From assembly GCA_012959665.1 (NCBI GenBank), contig DUCT01000249.1:1-36745 (forward strand): DNA of 36,745 nucleotides, read 5' to 3'. Source of the DNA: Myxococcales bacterium. GTDB taxonomy: Bacteria > Myxococcota_A > UBA9160 > UBA4427. Below, in pieces: positions 8,224 to 16,067 of the stretch (its first letter is position 1; each line of letters starts with the position of its first letter). The translations under genes were made by a program, and so were the position numbers. Under the pieces are notes generated by a model. That model saw only the letters and a program-made list of their open reading frames with translations. It ran no database searches and had not been told where the DNA came from.

Positions 8224-9126
8224 TCAGCGGACTCGCTCCTGAATCTGCCTTCGCCAGTAGGCCAGCAACTCCGAGAGGAGCCCTTCCAAGGAATGCGAGG
8301 CCTGCCAGCCTGTGGCTCTCTTCAGGCGTTCGGAATCGCCCACTCGAGCATCGGCGGGTCGCCAGCGTTTTTCGTCGCGCTCGATCTCGGGGGTAACTCC
8401 CGCGAGTCGAGCCAGGCTTTCTAGAAGGTTCCCGATGCGGGTGCCCACACCGCTGGCGATATTGTAGGTATCGGCCGGGACGGCCCGGTCCAGTAGCCGG
8501 ATGTAAGCGTCCACGACGTCGTCGACGTGGAGGAAGTCGCGAACACTGTCGAGATTACCGACGCGCATGGTCGGGGGATTGCCGGCCTCGATGAGCGCGA
8601 TCTGGCGGGCGAAGTCCGGCGCGACGAAGATCGGGGCTTGGCCGGGACCCGTGTGATTGAAGGCCCGAATCGTCACGACGTCCAAGCCGCGCCCTGCGGC
8701 TTCGAGGCCCAGACGTTCGGCGGCTGCCTTGGTCTCCGCATAGACACCTTGGGGCTCAAGGCGCGCGGCTTCGGTGAGCGCTGGCGCTCCGGGTTCCACC
8801 GGGGCGTATTGCTCGCTGGAGCCCACGAGCAGCAGGCGCGCTTCGGGGGCGTCGCGCTCGAGCGCTTCAATGACATTTTGCGTGCCCTGGACGTTGACGC
8901 GATGGGCCAGATTCGGGTCCCGGGAGGCCGCGGGAACGAAGGCCACTGCCGCCAGGTGGACCACCGCGTCCGGAGTGGCTTTCTCGACTACACCCCGAAC
9001 CATCGAGGCATCGCTGACATCGACGGAATCGACGTCGAATCCCGTTACCCGATGGCCGGCGGCCTCCAGGCGCGGAATGAGCCGGGTTCCCACAAACCCG
9101 CGCGAGCCGCTGACAAGGATTCTCAT
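8224..9126 (-). CDS. NAD(P)-dependent sugar epimerase/reductase, GDP-4-keto-6-deoxymannose reductase-like
   Basis: This is a short-chain dehydrogenase/epimerase of about 300 residues. The nucleotide-binding Rossmann motif is SGSRGFVG at the N-terminus. The catalytic residues are in SSEQY and YAETK. Residues RAFNHTGPGQAP, FVAPDFARQIALIE and VGNLDSVRDFLHVDDVV closely follow the Rmd type, which reduces GDP-4-keto-6-deoxy-mannose to GDP-rhamnose during surface polysaccharide synthesis. I chose ATG 9126 because the Rossmann strand begins there. A GTG at 9144 would add six residues, and neither start has a strong ribosome binding site. No GDP-mannose 4,6-dehydratase gene lies next to it, so the substrate is inferred from similarity only. 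The next gene starts divergently 86 bases away. Confidence 0.82.
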   Translation of the reverse strand: MRILVSGSRGFVGTRLIPRLEAAGHRVTGFDVDSVDVSDASMVRGVVEKATPDAVVHLAAVAFVPAASRDPNLAHRVNVQGTQNVIEALERDAPEARLLLVGSSEQYAPVEPGAPALTEAARLEPQGVYAETKAAAERLGLEAAGRGLDVVTIRAFNHTGPGQAPIFVAPDFARQIALIEAGNPPTMRVGNLDSVRDFLHVDDVVDAYIRLLDRAVPADTYNIASGVGTRIGNLLESLARLAGVTPEIERDEKRWRPADARVGDSERLKRATGWQASHSLEGLLSELLAYWRRQIQERVR

Positions 9127-9212
9127 TGGGGCGCAGCGTTCCACAGGAAACCATTGGGCGCAAACGCCGACCCGGAGGCAGGCTGCTACCTTTGGCCCTC
9201 AACGGGGGGCTT

Positions 9213-10217
9213 ATGATTATCGGTGTGAGTGGACGCAATGGGGCAGGGAAGGGCGCTGTCGTCGAGTTCCTGGCCGAGCGCAGCTTCTATGTATTTTCTC
9301 TGTCCGACGTGGTTCGCGACGAGTTGAAACGCCAAGGGGTCGATGAGACCCGGGAGCGAATGATCGAGGCCGGTCGTGGGCTGAGAGAGCGCCGAGGGCC
9401 CGGAGCCCTTGCCGAAGGACTGATCTCGCAGCTGTTGCCCGATCGGAATTACGTCATCGATTCGATTCGGCATCCCGCCGAGGTCGAGGCCTTGCGCCGG
9501 TTCTCGCCGGAGTTTCGGCTCGTCTGGGTGGACGCCAGCGAAACACGTCGGTTTGAGCGGATCCGTCAACGCGGCCGCCCGGGTGACCCCACGGACATCG
9601 AGGCATTGCGGGCCTTGGAGGCGCGCGAACTGAGCAACGCTGACGTGGCGGGTCAGCAACTCCTGGCGGTGGAAGAGATGGCCGATTTCGTCGTGCCCAA
9701 CGAAGCGGGCTTCGAAGAATTGCATCGGGCAGTTCGGGAGGTCTTTCGTGAGAGCCTTTTTTTTGAGCGGCCGACCTGGGACCAATATTTCATGAGCATC
9801 GCCCAGGTCGTGGCCTCCCGAAGCAATTGTGTGAAGCGCAAGGTTGCGGCGGTGGTGACGCGAGATCGCCGGATCGTTTCTACGGGTTACAACGGTACGC
9901 CTCGCGGGACTCGGAACTGCAACGAGGGGGGTTGTCCTCGTTGCAACGATCTCGCGCCGGGGGGGACCGGGTTGCTCGATTGTCTTTGCTCCCACGGCGA
10001 GGAAAACGCAATCACCCAGGCCTCCTACCACGGGGCAAGCCTTCGGGACGCCACGCTCTACACCACATTTTCCCCGTGCCTGCAGTGCACCAAGATGATC
10101 ATCAACTCCGGACTCAGCGAGGTGGTCTACAATTCGGGCTACCCCCTCGGGGATAGATCACTTGAGTTGCTCCAGGAGGCGGGTGTAAAACTCCGAAAAG
10201 TGGGCCCAACGGCCTGA
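9213..10217 (+). CDS. P-loop kinase-like / dCMP (dCTP) deaminase fusion
   Basis: The 334-residue product has two domains. Residues 1-180 resemble a nucleotide or dephospho-CoA kinase: P-loop GRNGAGKG (7-14), VIDSIRHPAEVEAL and a lid-like region VDASETRRFERIRQRG. Residues 188-334 are a zinc-dependent deoxycytidylate deaminase. The markers are STGYNGTPRG, a cysteine-rich insert NCNEGGCPRCND, the zinc/catalytic HGEEN (His261, Glu263) and SPCLQC (Cys289, Cys292). The expected reaction is dCMP to dUMP, feeding dTMP synthesis. The common HAE is HGE here. The same arrangement of kinase-like and deaminase domains is known in fungal Dcd1 and in anti-phage dCTP deaminases. I chose ATG 9213, just before the P-loop strand, because upstream codons overlap the divergent reductase gene and look non-coding. 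Confidence 0.85.
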   Translation: MIIGVSGRNGAGKGAVVEFLAERSFYVFSLSDVVRDELKRQGVDETRERMIEAGRGLRERRGPGALAEGLISQLLPDRNYVIDSIRHPAEVEALRRFSPEFRLVWVDASETRRFERIRQRGRPGDPTDIEALRALEARELSNADVAGQQLLAVEEMADFVVPNEAGFEELHRAVREVFRESLFFERPTWDQYFMSIAQVVASRSNCVKRKVAAVVTRDRRIVSTGYNGTPRGTRNCNEGGCPRCNDLAPGGTGLLDCLCSHGEENAITQASYHGASLRDATLYTTFSPCLQCTKMIINSGLSEVVYNSGYPLGDRSLELLQEAGVKLRKVGPTA

Positions 10218-10337
10218 ATCCTGCCCCGGGCTCCGACTCATCCCACGCGCAGGAGCGATTCCCCTAAATCCTCGGACCCAAGAGGACGAAATGAGGGGAC
10301 GCGCAGGAATTTGTTCCGGCGCTCTTCGGAGGCGAGT

Positions 10338-12008
10338 GTGCGACCCAGGCCGGTACAACTCCTTGATCAGCGTGCGTTTCCTATCCTCTACGTCGATGAC
10401 GAGCCCGACAATCTTCGGGTGTTCGAGCTGACATTTCGGAGGGACTTTTCCGTTCTTACCGCGACCTCCGCCGATGAGGGGATGGAGATCCTGAACGCCA
10501 ATCCCGTCGCTGTGGTGCTCTCCGATCAACGTATGCCGGGTGTCACTGGGGTCGAATTTCTGTCCCGGGTTAGGGATCTGGACCCGGACACTCTGCGGAT
10601 CCTTGTGACGGCCTATGGCGACGCCGAAATTCTCGGAGATGCGATCAACGACGGCAGCATTTATCGCTACATCCCCAAGCCTTGGGAGCCCGAGGACATG
10701 CGGATCACCCTGCGTCGGGCGATCGAGGTCTATGCCCTCGAGCGCGAGCGCACCGCGCTTTTGCAGGAACTGAGCACGATCAATCGTCTCTCTCGCAATC
10801 TTCATCAGGAGACGGAGATGGGCCGCTTGGTGGATCTGCTGCTGAATTCGATACACAAGGATCTGGGTTTCGACGGTGGCGCGTTGTTCTTCTTCGACGA
10901 AACGGGCGACCACCTGGCTTGGAAGGGACTATTCCCGGCCGAATCCGAGGTTTCATCGCGCCTCAGGGAAATCGATTTCTGCCGACCTCAAGCCAGCAAT
11001 TTTATGGATCAGATTCTGCTCGGGCGCACCCAACATCTGTCGATCGCCGATGCCACGGACTACGAGGGACCGGTGCGGTCGTGGTTGACCGAGGTGTCCG
11101 CGGACGAGATTCTGATTGTGCCTCTGACGGGCAAGAAGGGTGTGATCGGTGCATTGGCGGTGGACAATCGTTCGGGCAGTCGCCGGTTTGTGCCTGAGGA
11201 CTCGGGCCTTTTGGACGGCCTGGCAACCCAGGCCGTGATTGCCCTGGAAAACGCTCGTCTGGTCCAGGCACTGAGGGAATCACGCGCCCAAGTCCAACGA
11301 GCGGATCGGCTGGGTACCTTGGGCACACTGGCTGCCGGACTGGCGCACGAGATCAACAATCCCCTGGTTTCGGTGAATACTTTTTTGAACCTGGTCCCCG
11401 AGATGCGAAACCAGTCCGATGAATCATTTTGGGTTGAGTACCACCGGTTGGCTCTCGGCGAACTCGATCGTATCCGGGGCTTGGTGGGCACCATGTCCAG
11501 ACTGGGTGGGTCCGAAGGAGGCAGTGAGCCGTCACTCTGCCAGCCCGTGAATCTGGCCGAGGTGGTCCGTGAGGGGGCTCGCTTGATGGATCGACAGGTG
11601 GCCGGCGCCGGGGTGGACCTCGTGCTCAAAGTCGACGAAGAAGCCTCCGTGGTTCTGGGCGTACGAGATCAACTGCATCAGGTATTTCTCAACCTCGTAC
11701 TCAACGCCGTGGACGCGACGGAGCCAGGCGGGAGCGTCGAGGTGGAAGTGTCAAGGGATCCCTCAAATCCGGGCGAATGGGTGCTGATTCACTTTCGGGA
11801 CCATGGCCAGGGCATATCGCCCGAGCATCTGGAGCGGATATTTGACCCCTTCTTTACGACCAAGGGACCGAACAAGGGCAGCGGGCTCGGGTTGATGATT
11901 GTCCACCAGATCGTGTCCGAGCATGGCGGAAGCATCCAACTGAGCAGTGAATTGAGTGGCGGGACGATTTTTCAGGTTCGATTGCCGTTGGCCGGCGAAG
12001 CGGAATAG
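10338..12008 (+). CDS. soluble REC-GAF-histidine kinase
   Basis: This 556-residue signalling protein has no membrane segment. An N-terminal receiver (about 14-135) has the DDE acidic cluster, phosphoacceptor Asp63 in LSDQRMPG and Lys113 in YIPKPWEP, the pattern of RpfG/HD-GYP-type receivers. A GAF-like sensor domain (about 160-305) follows, ending in GALAVDNRSG and ATQAVIALENARL. The kinase has phosphoacceptor His337 in AAGLAHEINNP, an N-box VFLNLVLNAVDAT, and G-boxes DHGQGI and GSGLGLMIVHQI. GTG 10338 is chosen because GGAGG lies 5 bases upstream. The frame is also open from TTG 10311. The receiver in front suggests it is itself controlled by another kinase. No output regulator adjoins it on this strand. 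Confidence 0.9.
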   Translation: MRPRPVQLLDQRAFPILYVDDEPDNLRVFELTFRRDFSVLTATSADEGMEILNANPVAVVLSDQRMPGVTGVEFLSRVRDLDPDTLRILVTAYGDAEILGDAINDGSIYRYIPKPWEPEDMRITLRRAIEVYALERERTALLQELSTINRLSRNLHQETEMGRLVDLLLNSIHKDLGFDGGALFFFDETGDHLAWKGLFPAESEVSSRLREIDFCRPQASNFMDQILLGRTQHLSIADATDYEGPVRSWLTEVSADEILIVPLTGKKGVIGALAVDNRSGSRRFVPEDSGLLDGLATQAVIALENARLVQALRESRAQVQRADRLGTLGTLAAGLAHEINNPLVSVNTFLNLVPEMRNQSDESFWVEYHRLALGELDRIRGLVGTMSRLGGSEGGSEPSLCQPVNLAEVVREGARLMDRQVAGAGVDLVLKVDEEASVVLGVRDQLHQVFLNLVLNAVDATEPGGSVEVEVSRDPSNPGEWVLIHFRDHGQGISPEHLERIFDPFFTTKGPNKGSGLGLMIVHQIVSEHGGSIQLSSELSGGTIFQVRLPLAGEAE

Positions 12009-12171
12009 CCTGGGGGACTGCTTGACGCGTCGAGATTGATTCAAGACACTGGGACGGCCTATGCCCTCGGAAGCGGGGAGCCGCCGGCAGCCTGGGAGTC
12101 TCTACCGGGAAGCGTCGTTGGCGATCCGCGGGGGGGGCGCTGCACCCATCGGAGTCTTGAATTTGTCCCAT

Positions 12172-12855
12172 ATGCTGCTGCGATCCCAAAGAGTCAGTCC
12201 CCGAACTCCCGGCCGGGAAAAAGCGCGCCGGGAGGCGACCCGGACGAATAGGATCGCTTGGGTCTGTCGCGTCCTCGTGCCCGTGTGGCTCGCGGTCTTG
12301 GGCATTCCCCAAGTGGCTTGGAGCCAGCAGAAACCGAGCATCCTCCTCCTCCCCATGGTCGTTCACAGTTCCGAGAGCCCCGGCTATCTCCGCCGAGGCC
12401 TGTCGGACATGTTGATGGCGCGTTTTCAGCAGGCCGACCAATTCGTGTTGATTCAAGTCGAAGATCCCGCGATGGCGACCACCCAGCTCGATCAGGCAGT
12501 TGAAGCGGGCCGGGCCGCGGATGCCGATTTTGTTCTCTTCGGATCGTTTACCCGGTTCGGAGAGGGAGCGAGCCTGGACATGCACGTGGCCTCTACTTCG
12601 CCGAAGAGCGAAGGGGAGAACCTCCGGGAAATTTTCGTCCACTCGGGGCAGATCGGCGAGGTCATCCCCGATCTCGAAGGTCTGGTGGGCAAGGTGACTC
12701 GGTTCGCCATCGAGGATTTTTCTCCGGCTGCACCCGGCGAGGATGCGGCTCCCCCTCCAGTACCCGGCTCGCGGGCGGATCTACTCTTGCGCGTTCAGAG
12801 TCTGGAACAGGCGCTGGAACAGTTGAAGAAGACGGACGGAGGCGAAGTTCGTTGA
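12172..12855 (+). CDS. exported protein of unknown function (FlgO/CsgG-like N-terminal fold)
   Basis: The protein has a hydrophobic export signal (VCRVLVPVWLAVLGIPQVAWS, ending before QQKP) after a basic leader. The mature part starts SILLLPMVVHSSESPGYLRRGL, then DMLMARFQQADQFVLIQ, ADADFVLFGSFTRFGEG and VASTSPKSEGE. This resembles periplasmic proteins such as FlgO/CsgG/TolB-N that build a small alpha/beta domain, but I cannot assign a family firmly. The C-terminal 20 residues (RADLLLRVQSLEQALEQL) look like a short coiled coil. The start is uncertain: ATG 12172 is used, a TTG at 12163 has GGAG 8 bases upstream, and the frame is open back to 12061. The gene follows the REC-GAF-kinase by about 160 bases. 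Confidence 0.6.
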   Translation: MLLRSQRVSPRTPGREKARREATRTNRIAWVCRVLVPVWLAVLGIPQVAWSQQKPSILLLPMVVHSSESPGYLRRGLSDMLMARFQQADQFVLIQVEDPAMATTQLDQAVEAGRAADADFVLFGSFTRFGEGASLDMHVASTSPKSEGENLREIFVHSGQIGEVIPDLEGLVGKVTRFAIEDFSPAAPGEDAAPPPVPGSRADLLLRVQSLEQALEQLKKTDGGEVR

Positions 12856-12943
12856 GGCCTCGCTCATGCCTGGGATTGCGCTAAATTGCGCGGCCCCGAG
12901 GCTGTGTGATGGGCCTCCCCTGCGGCGAAGATTCGAAGACCGG

Positions 12944-13020
12944 GGCGGTGTAGCTCAGTCGGTTAGAGCGGCGGCTTCATAAGCCGTAGGTCGGTGGTTC
13001 AAGTCCACTCACCGCTACCA
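12944..13020 (+). tRNA. tRNA-Met (anticodon CAT), CCA encoded
   Basis: A complete cloverleaf can be drawn. The 7-bp acceptor stem is GGCGGTG with CACCGCT, where the first pair is G-U, followed by discriminator A and encoded CCA. The D-arm is GCTCAGTCGGTTAGAGC. The anticodon stem GCGGC/GCCGT encloses loop TTCATAA with anticodon CAT. The T-loop is GTTCAAGTC. The body resembles elongator tRNA-Met. A tRNA-Ile(CAT) that is modified to lysidine has the same anticodon and cannot be fully excluded. The presence of tilS in this genome does not decide this, because every bacterium with TilS also has Met tRNAs. There is no obvious T-run terminator after it. Confidence 0.93.
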
Positions 13021-13163
13021 GTCTTTGGATGAGATCGGCCCTGTTGCTTCCTAAAAGCCAAGTTGGGGGGCGTGGGGCGTCCCCCGCTCTGAAAGGCCAT
13101 CCCCAAGGTGCTACTCTGATCGATACCGCCGTACGATTCCGGGGCCGCGGGGAGAAAACGAGT

Positions 13164-14087
13164 ATGGCTAGCCGGGGGGAGAGAGGCATCTTGAGACAAG
13201 CGGTTGGAATGGCCGCGAGCTTGGCCCTCGTCTTAGCGGCTTGCGGACCCGCTGAAGAATCTACTCCGCCTATGGGATTGGCGGATGACCTCGATAAATC
13301 GGGCCCGGTTCGTGAACTGGTCTTTGGCCTCTACACATCGGACGCGGCCACTGAGATGGTCAAGCAATTCGCTCCAATACTGGCAGTACTCGACAGCAAC
13401 CTGAGCGAGTTCCTAGGCGAGTCAGTGAAGACGAAGCTCAGAGTGGCTTCGACCTACGAAGGGGGAGTCGATGACCTCGTTTCGGGCCGAGTCGATTTTG
13501 CTCGCATGGGCCCAGCCTCCTATGTCGTGGCCAAGGAGTTGAACGAGTCCATTCGGATCATTGCGATGGAAAGTAAGAAAGGGTCGAAGATTTTTCAGGG
13601 CGTAATTTGTGTCCACCAGGACAGCTCGATCCAGAACATTGGCGAACTCAAAGGAAAAAAATTCGCCTTCGGGGACTCCCGTTCCACAATTGGCCGCTTT
13701 CTTGCGCAGGAGCTGCTTGTTGGGAATGGAATCTATGCGAGCGATCTTGGCGGCTTCGATTTTCTGGGTCGGCACGATAAAGTTGGAATGGCGGTTGGCC
13801 GAAAAAAGTATGCAGCGGGTGCGTTAAAGGAGAGCACCTTCAAGAAACTTGTGGCTGCAGGCGAGCCGATTCGAGCGATCGTGGCATTTCCGAATGTCAC
13901 GAAACCGTGGATCGCGCGTTCGGGGATGTCCCCGGAACTGTTTGAGGCAATTCGACTAACTCTTCTTGGAATGACGGATGCAGATGCTCTCAAAGCCCTC
14001 AAGAAAGATGGGTTCCTGCCGGGTTTCGATGAGGACTATGACGCCATTCGTCAGGCCATTGAGTCGAGTCGGTCGTTTGACTCCTAG
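13164..14087 (+). CDS. PhnD-like phosphate/phosphonate substrate-binding lipoprotein
   Basis: The 307-residue product has a lipoprotein signal with lipobox LAAC (Cys27), so it would be anchored on the periplasmic face. The mature protein follows the PhnD/phosphite-phosphonate binding-protein pattern: LVFGLYTSDAATEMVKQFAP, VDDLVSGRVDFARMGPASYV, SIQNIGELKGKKFAFGDSRS and VGRKKYAAGALKESTFKKL. ATG 13164 is chosen because GGAG sits 9 bases upstream and the signal peptide follows directly; the frame is open back to 13029. No permease or ATPase gene is adjacent. Instead a membrane hybrid kinase starts 51 bases downstream, so it more likely serves as a sensory binding protein than as part of an importer. 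The ligand cannot be read from the sequence. Confidence 0.85.
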   Translation: MASRGERGILRQAVGMAASLALVLAACGPAEESTPPMGLADDLDKSGPVRELVFGLYTSDAATEMVKQFAPILAVLDSNLSEFLGESVKTKLRVASTYEGGVDDLVSGRVDFARMGPASYVVAKELNESIRIIAMESKKGSKIFQGVICVHQDSSIQNIGELKGKKFAFGDSRSTIGRFLAQELLVGNGIYASDLGGFDFLGRHDKVGMAVGRKKYAAGALKESTFKKLVAAGEPIRAIVAFPNVTKPWIARSGMSPELFEAIRLTLLGMTDADALKALKKDGFLPGFDEDYDAIRQAIESSRSFDS

Positions 14088-14104
14088 CCGAAGAATTCTT
14101 CGGC
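14087..14104. promoter_or_regulatory. perfect 18-bp palindrome between PhnD-like gene and hybrid kinase
   Basis: GCCGAAGAATTCTTCGGC is a perfect 18-bp palindrome that begins on the last base of the PhnD-like stop codon. It ends 35 bases before the kinase start. It has no loop and no T-run, so it could be a dimer-binding operator or an mRNA stem that sets the ratio of the two products. Which one cannot be told from the sequence. Confidence 0.45.
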
Positions 14105-14138
14105 CAATGTCTGTCGAGTTTGCTTTCAATCTTTTGGT

Positions 14139-16028
14139 GTGCTCCCGTCGAAAAAATCGCACCCTATTGGCGCTGTGACTGTGACTGTGAGTGCCCGATC
14201 CGAAGCTTGGTCCATTCGACGCCGTGTGTTGACCACCTTGGCCGTGGTTTCAGGGGTCCTGATTCTGGTGAGCGGTGAGCCGGTTCGACGGCTAGAAACC
14301 GCCGCCATGGTAAATATCATTCGGGAGCAGTACGCGAGTTCTCTTGAGTCGCTGGTTCCCGCGCTTCAAGATCACGTGATTACCCGGGATGCTGACATGG
14401 ATCTGCCCGTGCTTCAGCGGATTGCTTCAGATTTTCGTCGAACTCACCCGGCGGTGCTCAGTATGCGGATCCAGGATTCGGATGGGAACTCGCTGGTGGA
14501 AGAATCCGTGTCCGGCTCTTTTGAGCAGGACAGAACCTTTGAAGTTAGCCGGGAACTCATGGCGGGGGAATTTGCTGTGGGAAGTGTAGGACTTGTCATC
14601 GATCTCCGGCCCATTGAAGCCCAGGCTGGACGACATGCCCTGAAGTTGCAGGCGGTTTTTGCGGCGCTGATTCTTCTGGTCGCGTTCATTCTTGTTGGCT
14701 TGTTTTATCGGCTTGCGGTTCATCCATTACGCAAGATCGACGACAAACTTAAGAAACTGGTTTCGGGAGAGGATATTTCGAGTGAGGAGTTCAGGGGAGC
14801 GGAGGAATTTCTGCGCTTGAACGATTCGGTGGACGCTTTGGCCTCGGCGGTTCAACTGCAGGAACGGCAGCAGGAACTGGAGCAGCAGTTGCAGCAATCC
14901 CAGAAGCTGGAGGCAATTGGAAGGCTTGCGGGGGGCGTAGCTCATGATTTCAACAATCTACTGACGGTCATCCTGGGCTATGCCGAGACCCTTATGGAGG
15001 ATCCGGGCCTGGGCAAGAGCGGCCGAAATAGTGCGAGTCAGATTGTTTCCGCCGGTGAGCGCGCCGCGGCCCTAACCCGGCAATTGTTGGCCTTCAGCCG
15101 AAAGCAGGTCATGCGGTCGAGTTTGGTCGACCCGGTCGAAGTGCTGAAGAAAATGGAGCAGATGCTGGATCGACTGATCGGCGAACTGGTCGAAATCAAG
15201 GTCGATGTACGGGGGGAAGTGGGGTTGGTGAGTATCGACCCGACTCAGTTCGAGCAGGTCATTTTGAATCTTGCCGTGAATGCTCGGGATGCCATGAGGC
15301 AAGGCGGTGTTTTGAAATTCGCCCTCTACCCAGAGACCGTCGAGGTCGGTGTCTCTTCTGCAACGAGCGTCTCGCCGATCGTTCCACCGGGTAATTACAT
15401 TGTGCTGTCGGTGCAAGACAATGGTTCCGGCATGGATAGGGAGACCCAGGGGCGAATATTTGAACCGTTCTTTACCACGAAGAAGTCAGGGGAGGGCACT
15501 GGTCTAGGCCTGGCTATGGTCTATGGAATTATCAGTCAGAGCGGCGGATTCATCGACTTGGAGAGCGAAGTGGATGAGGGGACGACCTTCCTGGTCTATC
15601 TTCTTCAGGTCGATGGGGTTCTGGAGTCGCCGGAACTCAGTGTGGTTCATTCGCATGGAAAGCCCGGCGCGACGATTCTGCTTGTGGAGGATGAGGGTCT
15701 CGTGCGGACCCTAACCCAGGAAATTCTGGAGACTGAGGGATATCGGGTATTGGTCGCAGAGGATTCGGAGAAGGCTCTCCGAGTCTCTGAAGGCCATTCT
15801 GCGCGGATTGATCTGCTGCTGACGGACTTGGTTCTGCCGGGAATGTCGGGGAGCGCTCTCAGTAAGACGATTGAGGAGCACAGGCCTGATATCAAGACCC
15901 TGCTTGTCTCCGGTTACGACAACCAGATGCTAGGCACCGAGTACAGGGAAATGCCCTTTCTTCAGAAACCATTCGATCGAACCTCATTGCTGCGGAAGGT
16001 TTCGGATTTGCTTGACACGGGCGATTGA
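14139..16028 (+). CDS. membrane hybrid histidine kinase with C-terminal receiver
   Basis: The 629-residue protein has two membrane segments (about 29-46 and 171-190) flanking a periplasmic domain of about 120 residues. A HAMP-like linker (HPLRKIDDKLKKL) and a Gln-rich coiled coil (240-256) follow. The kinase core has His269 in GGVAHDFNNLL, N-box LNLAVNARDA, and G-boxes DNGSGM and GTGLGLAMVYGI. A receiver at about 510-629 has the VEDE cluster, phosphoacceptor Asp563 in LTDLVLPGMSG and Lys610 in LQKPF. This HDFNN class with a terminal receiver usually passes phosphate onward to a separate protein. GTG 14139 is used, but GTG codons near 14174 are alternatives. The kinase directly follows the PhnD-like lipoprotein, its probable ligand partner. 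It converges on the acyl-CoA ligase gene. Confidence 0.9.
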   Translation: MLPSKKSHPIGAVTVTVSARSEAWSIRRRVLTTLAVVSGVLILVSGEPVRRLETAAMVNIIREQYASSLESLVPALQDHVITRDADMDLPVLQRIASDFRRTHPAVLSMRIQDSDGNSLVEESVSGSFEQDRTFEVSRELMAGEFAVGSVGLVIDLRPIEAQAGRHALKLQAVFAALILLVAFILVGLFYRLAVHPLRKIDDKLKKLVSGEDISSEEFRGAEEFLRLNDSVDALASAVQLQERQQELEQQLQQSQKLEAIGRLAGGVAHDFNNLLTVILGYAETLMEDPGLGKSGRNSASQIVSAGERAAALTRQLLAFSRKQVMRSSLVDPVEVLKKMEQMLDRLIGELVEIKVDVRGEVGLVSIDPTQFEQVILNLAVNARDAMRQGGVLKFALYPETVEVGVSSATSVSPIVPPGNYIVLSVQDNGSGMDRETQGRIFEPFFTTKKSGEGTGLGLAMVYGIISQSGGFIDLESEVDEGTTFLVYLLQVDGVLESPELSVVHSHGKPGATILLVEDEGLVRTLTQEILETEGYRVLVAEDSEKALRVSEGHSARIDLLLTDLVLPGMSGSALSKTIEEHRPDIKTLLVSGYDNQMLGTEYREMPFLQKPFDRTSLLRKVSDLLDTGD

Positions 16029-16067
16029 GGCTGAGAAGGGTGCCGAGCAACCTGGGGGCGAACCCGG

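Noticed and set aside
8527-9216. A 229-codon plus-strand frame opposite the sugar reductase
   Set aside because: It is low in recognisable structure, while the minus strand has Rossmann, SSEQY and YxxxK motifs.
9213-10217. Reading the kinase-deaminase gene as part of a defence island
   Set aside because: No other defence gene, integrase or tRNA-linked insertion lies around it; neighbours are core metabolism. The possibility is kept only as a check on substrate.
12944-13020. tRNA gene as an integration site
   Set aside because: No integrase, no repeat of the tRNA 3' end was noticed nearby, and the next genes show no change of character.
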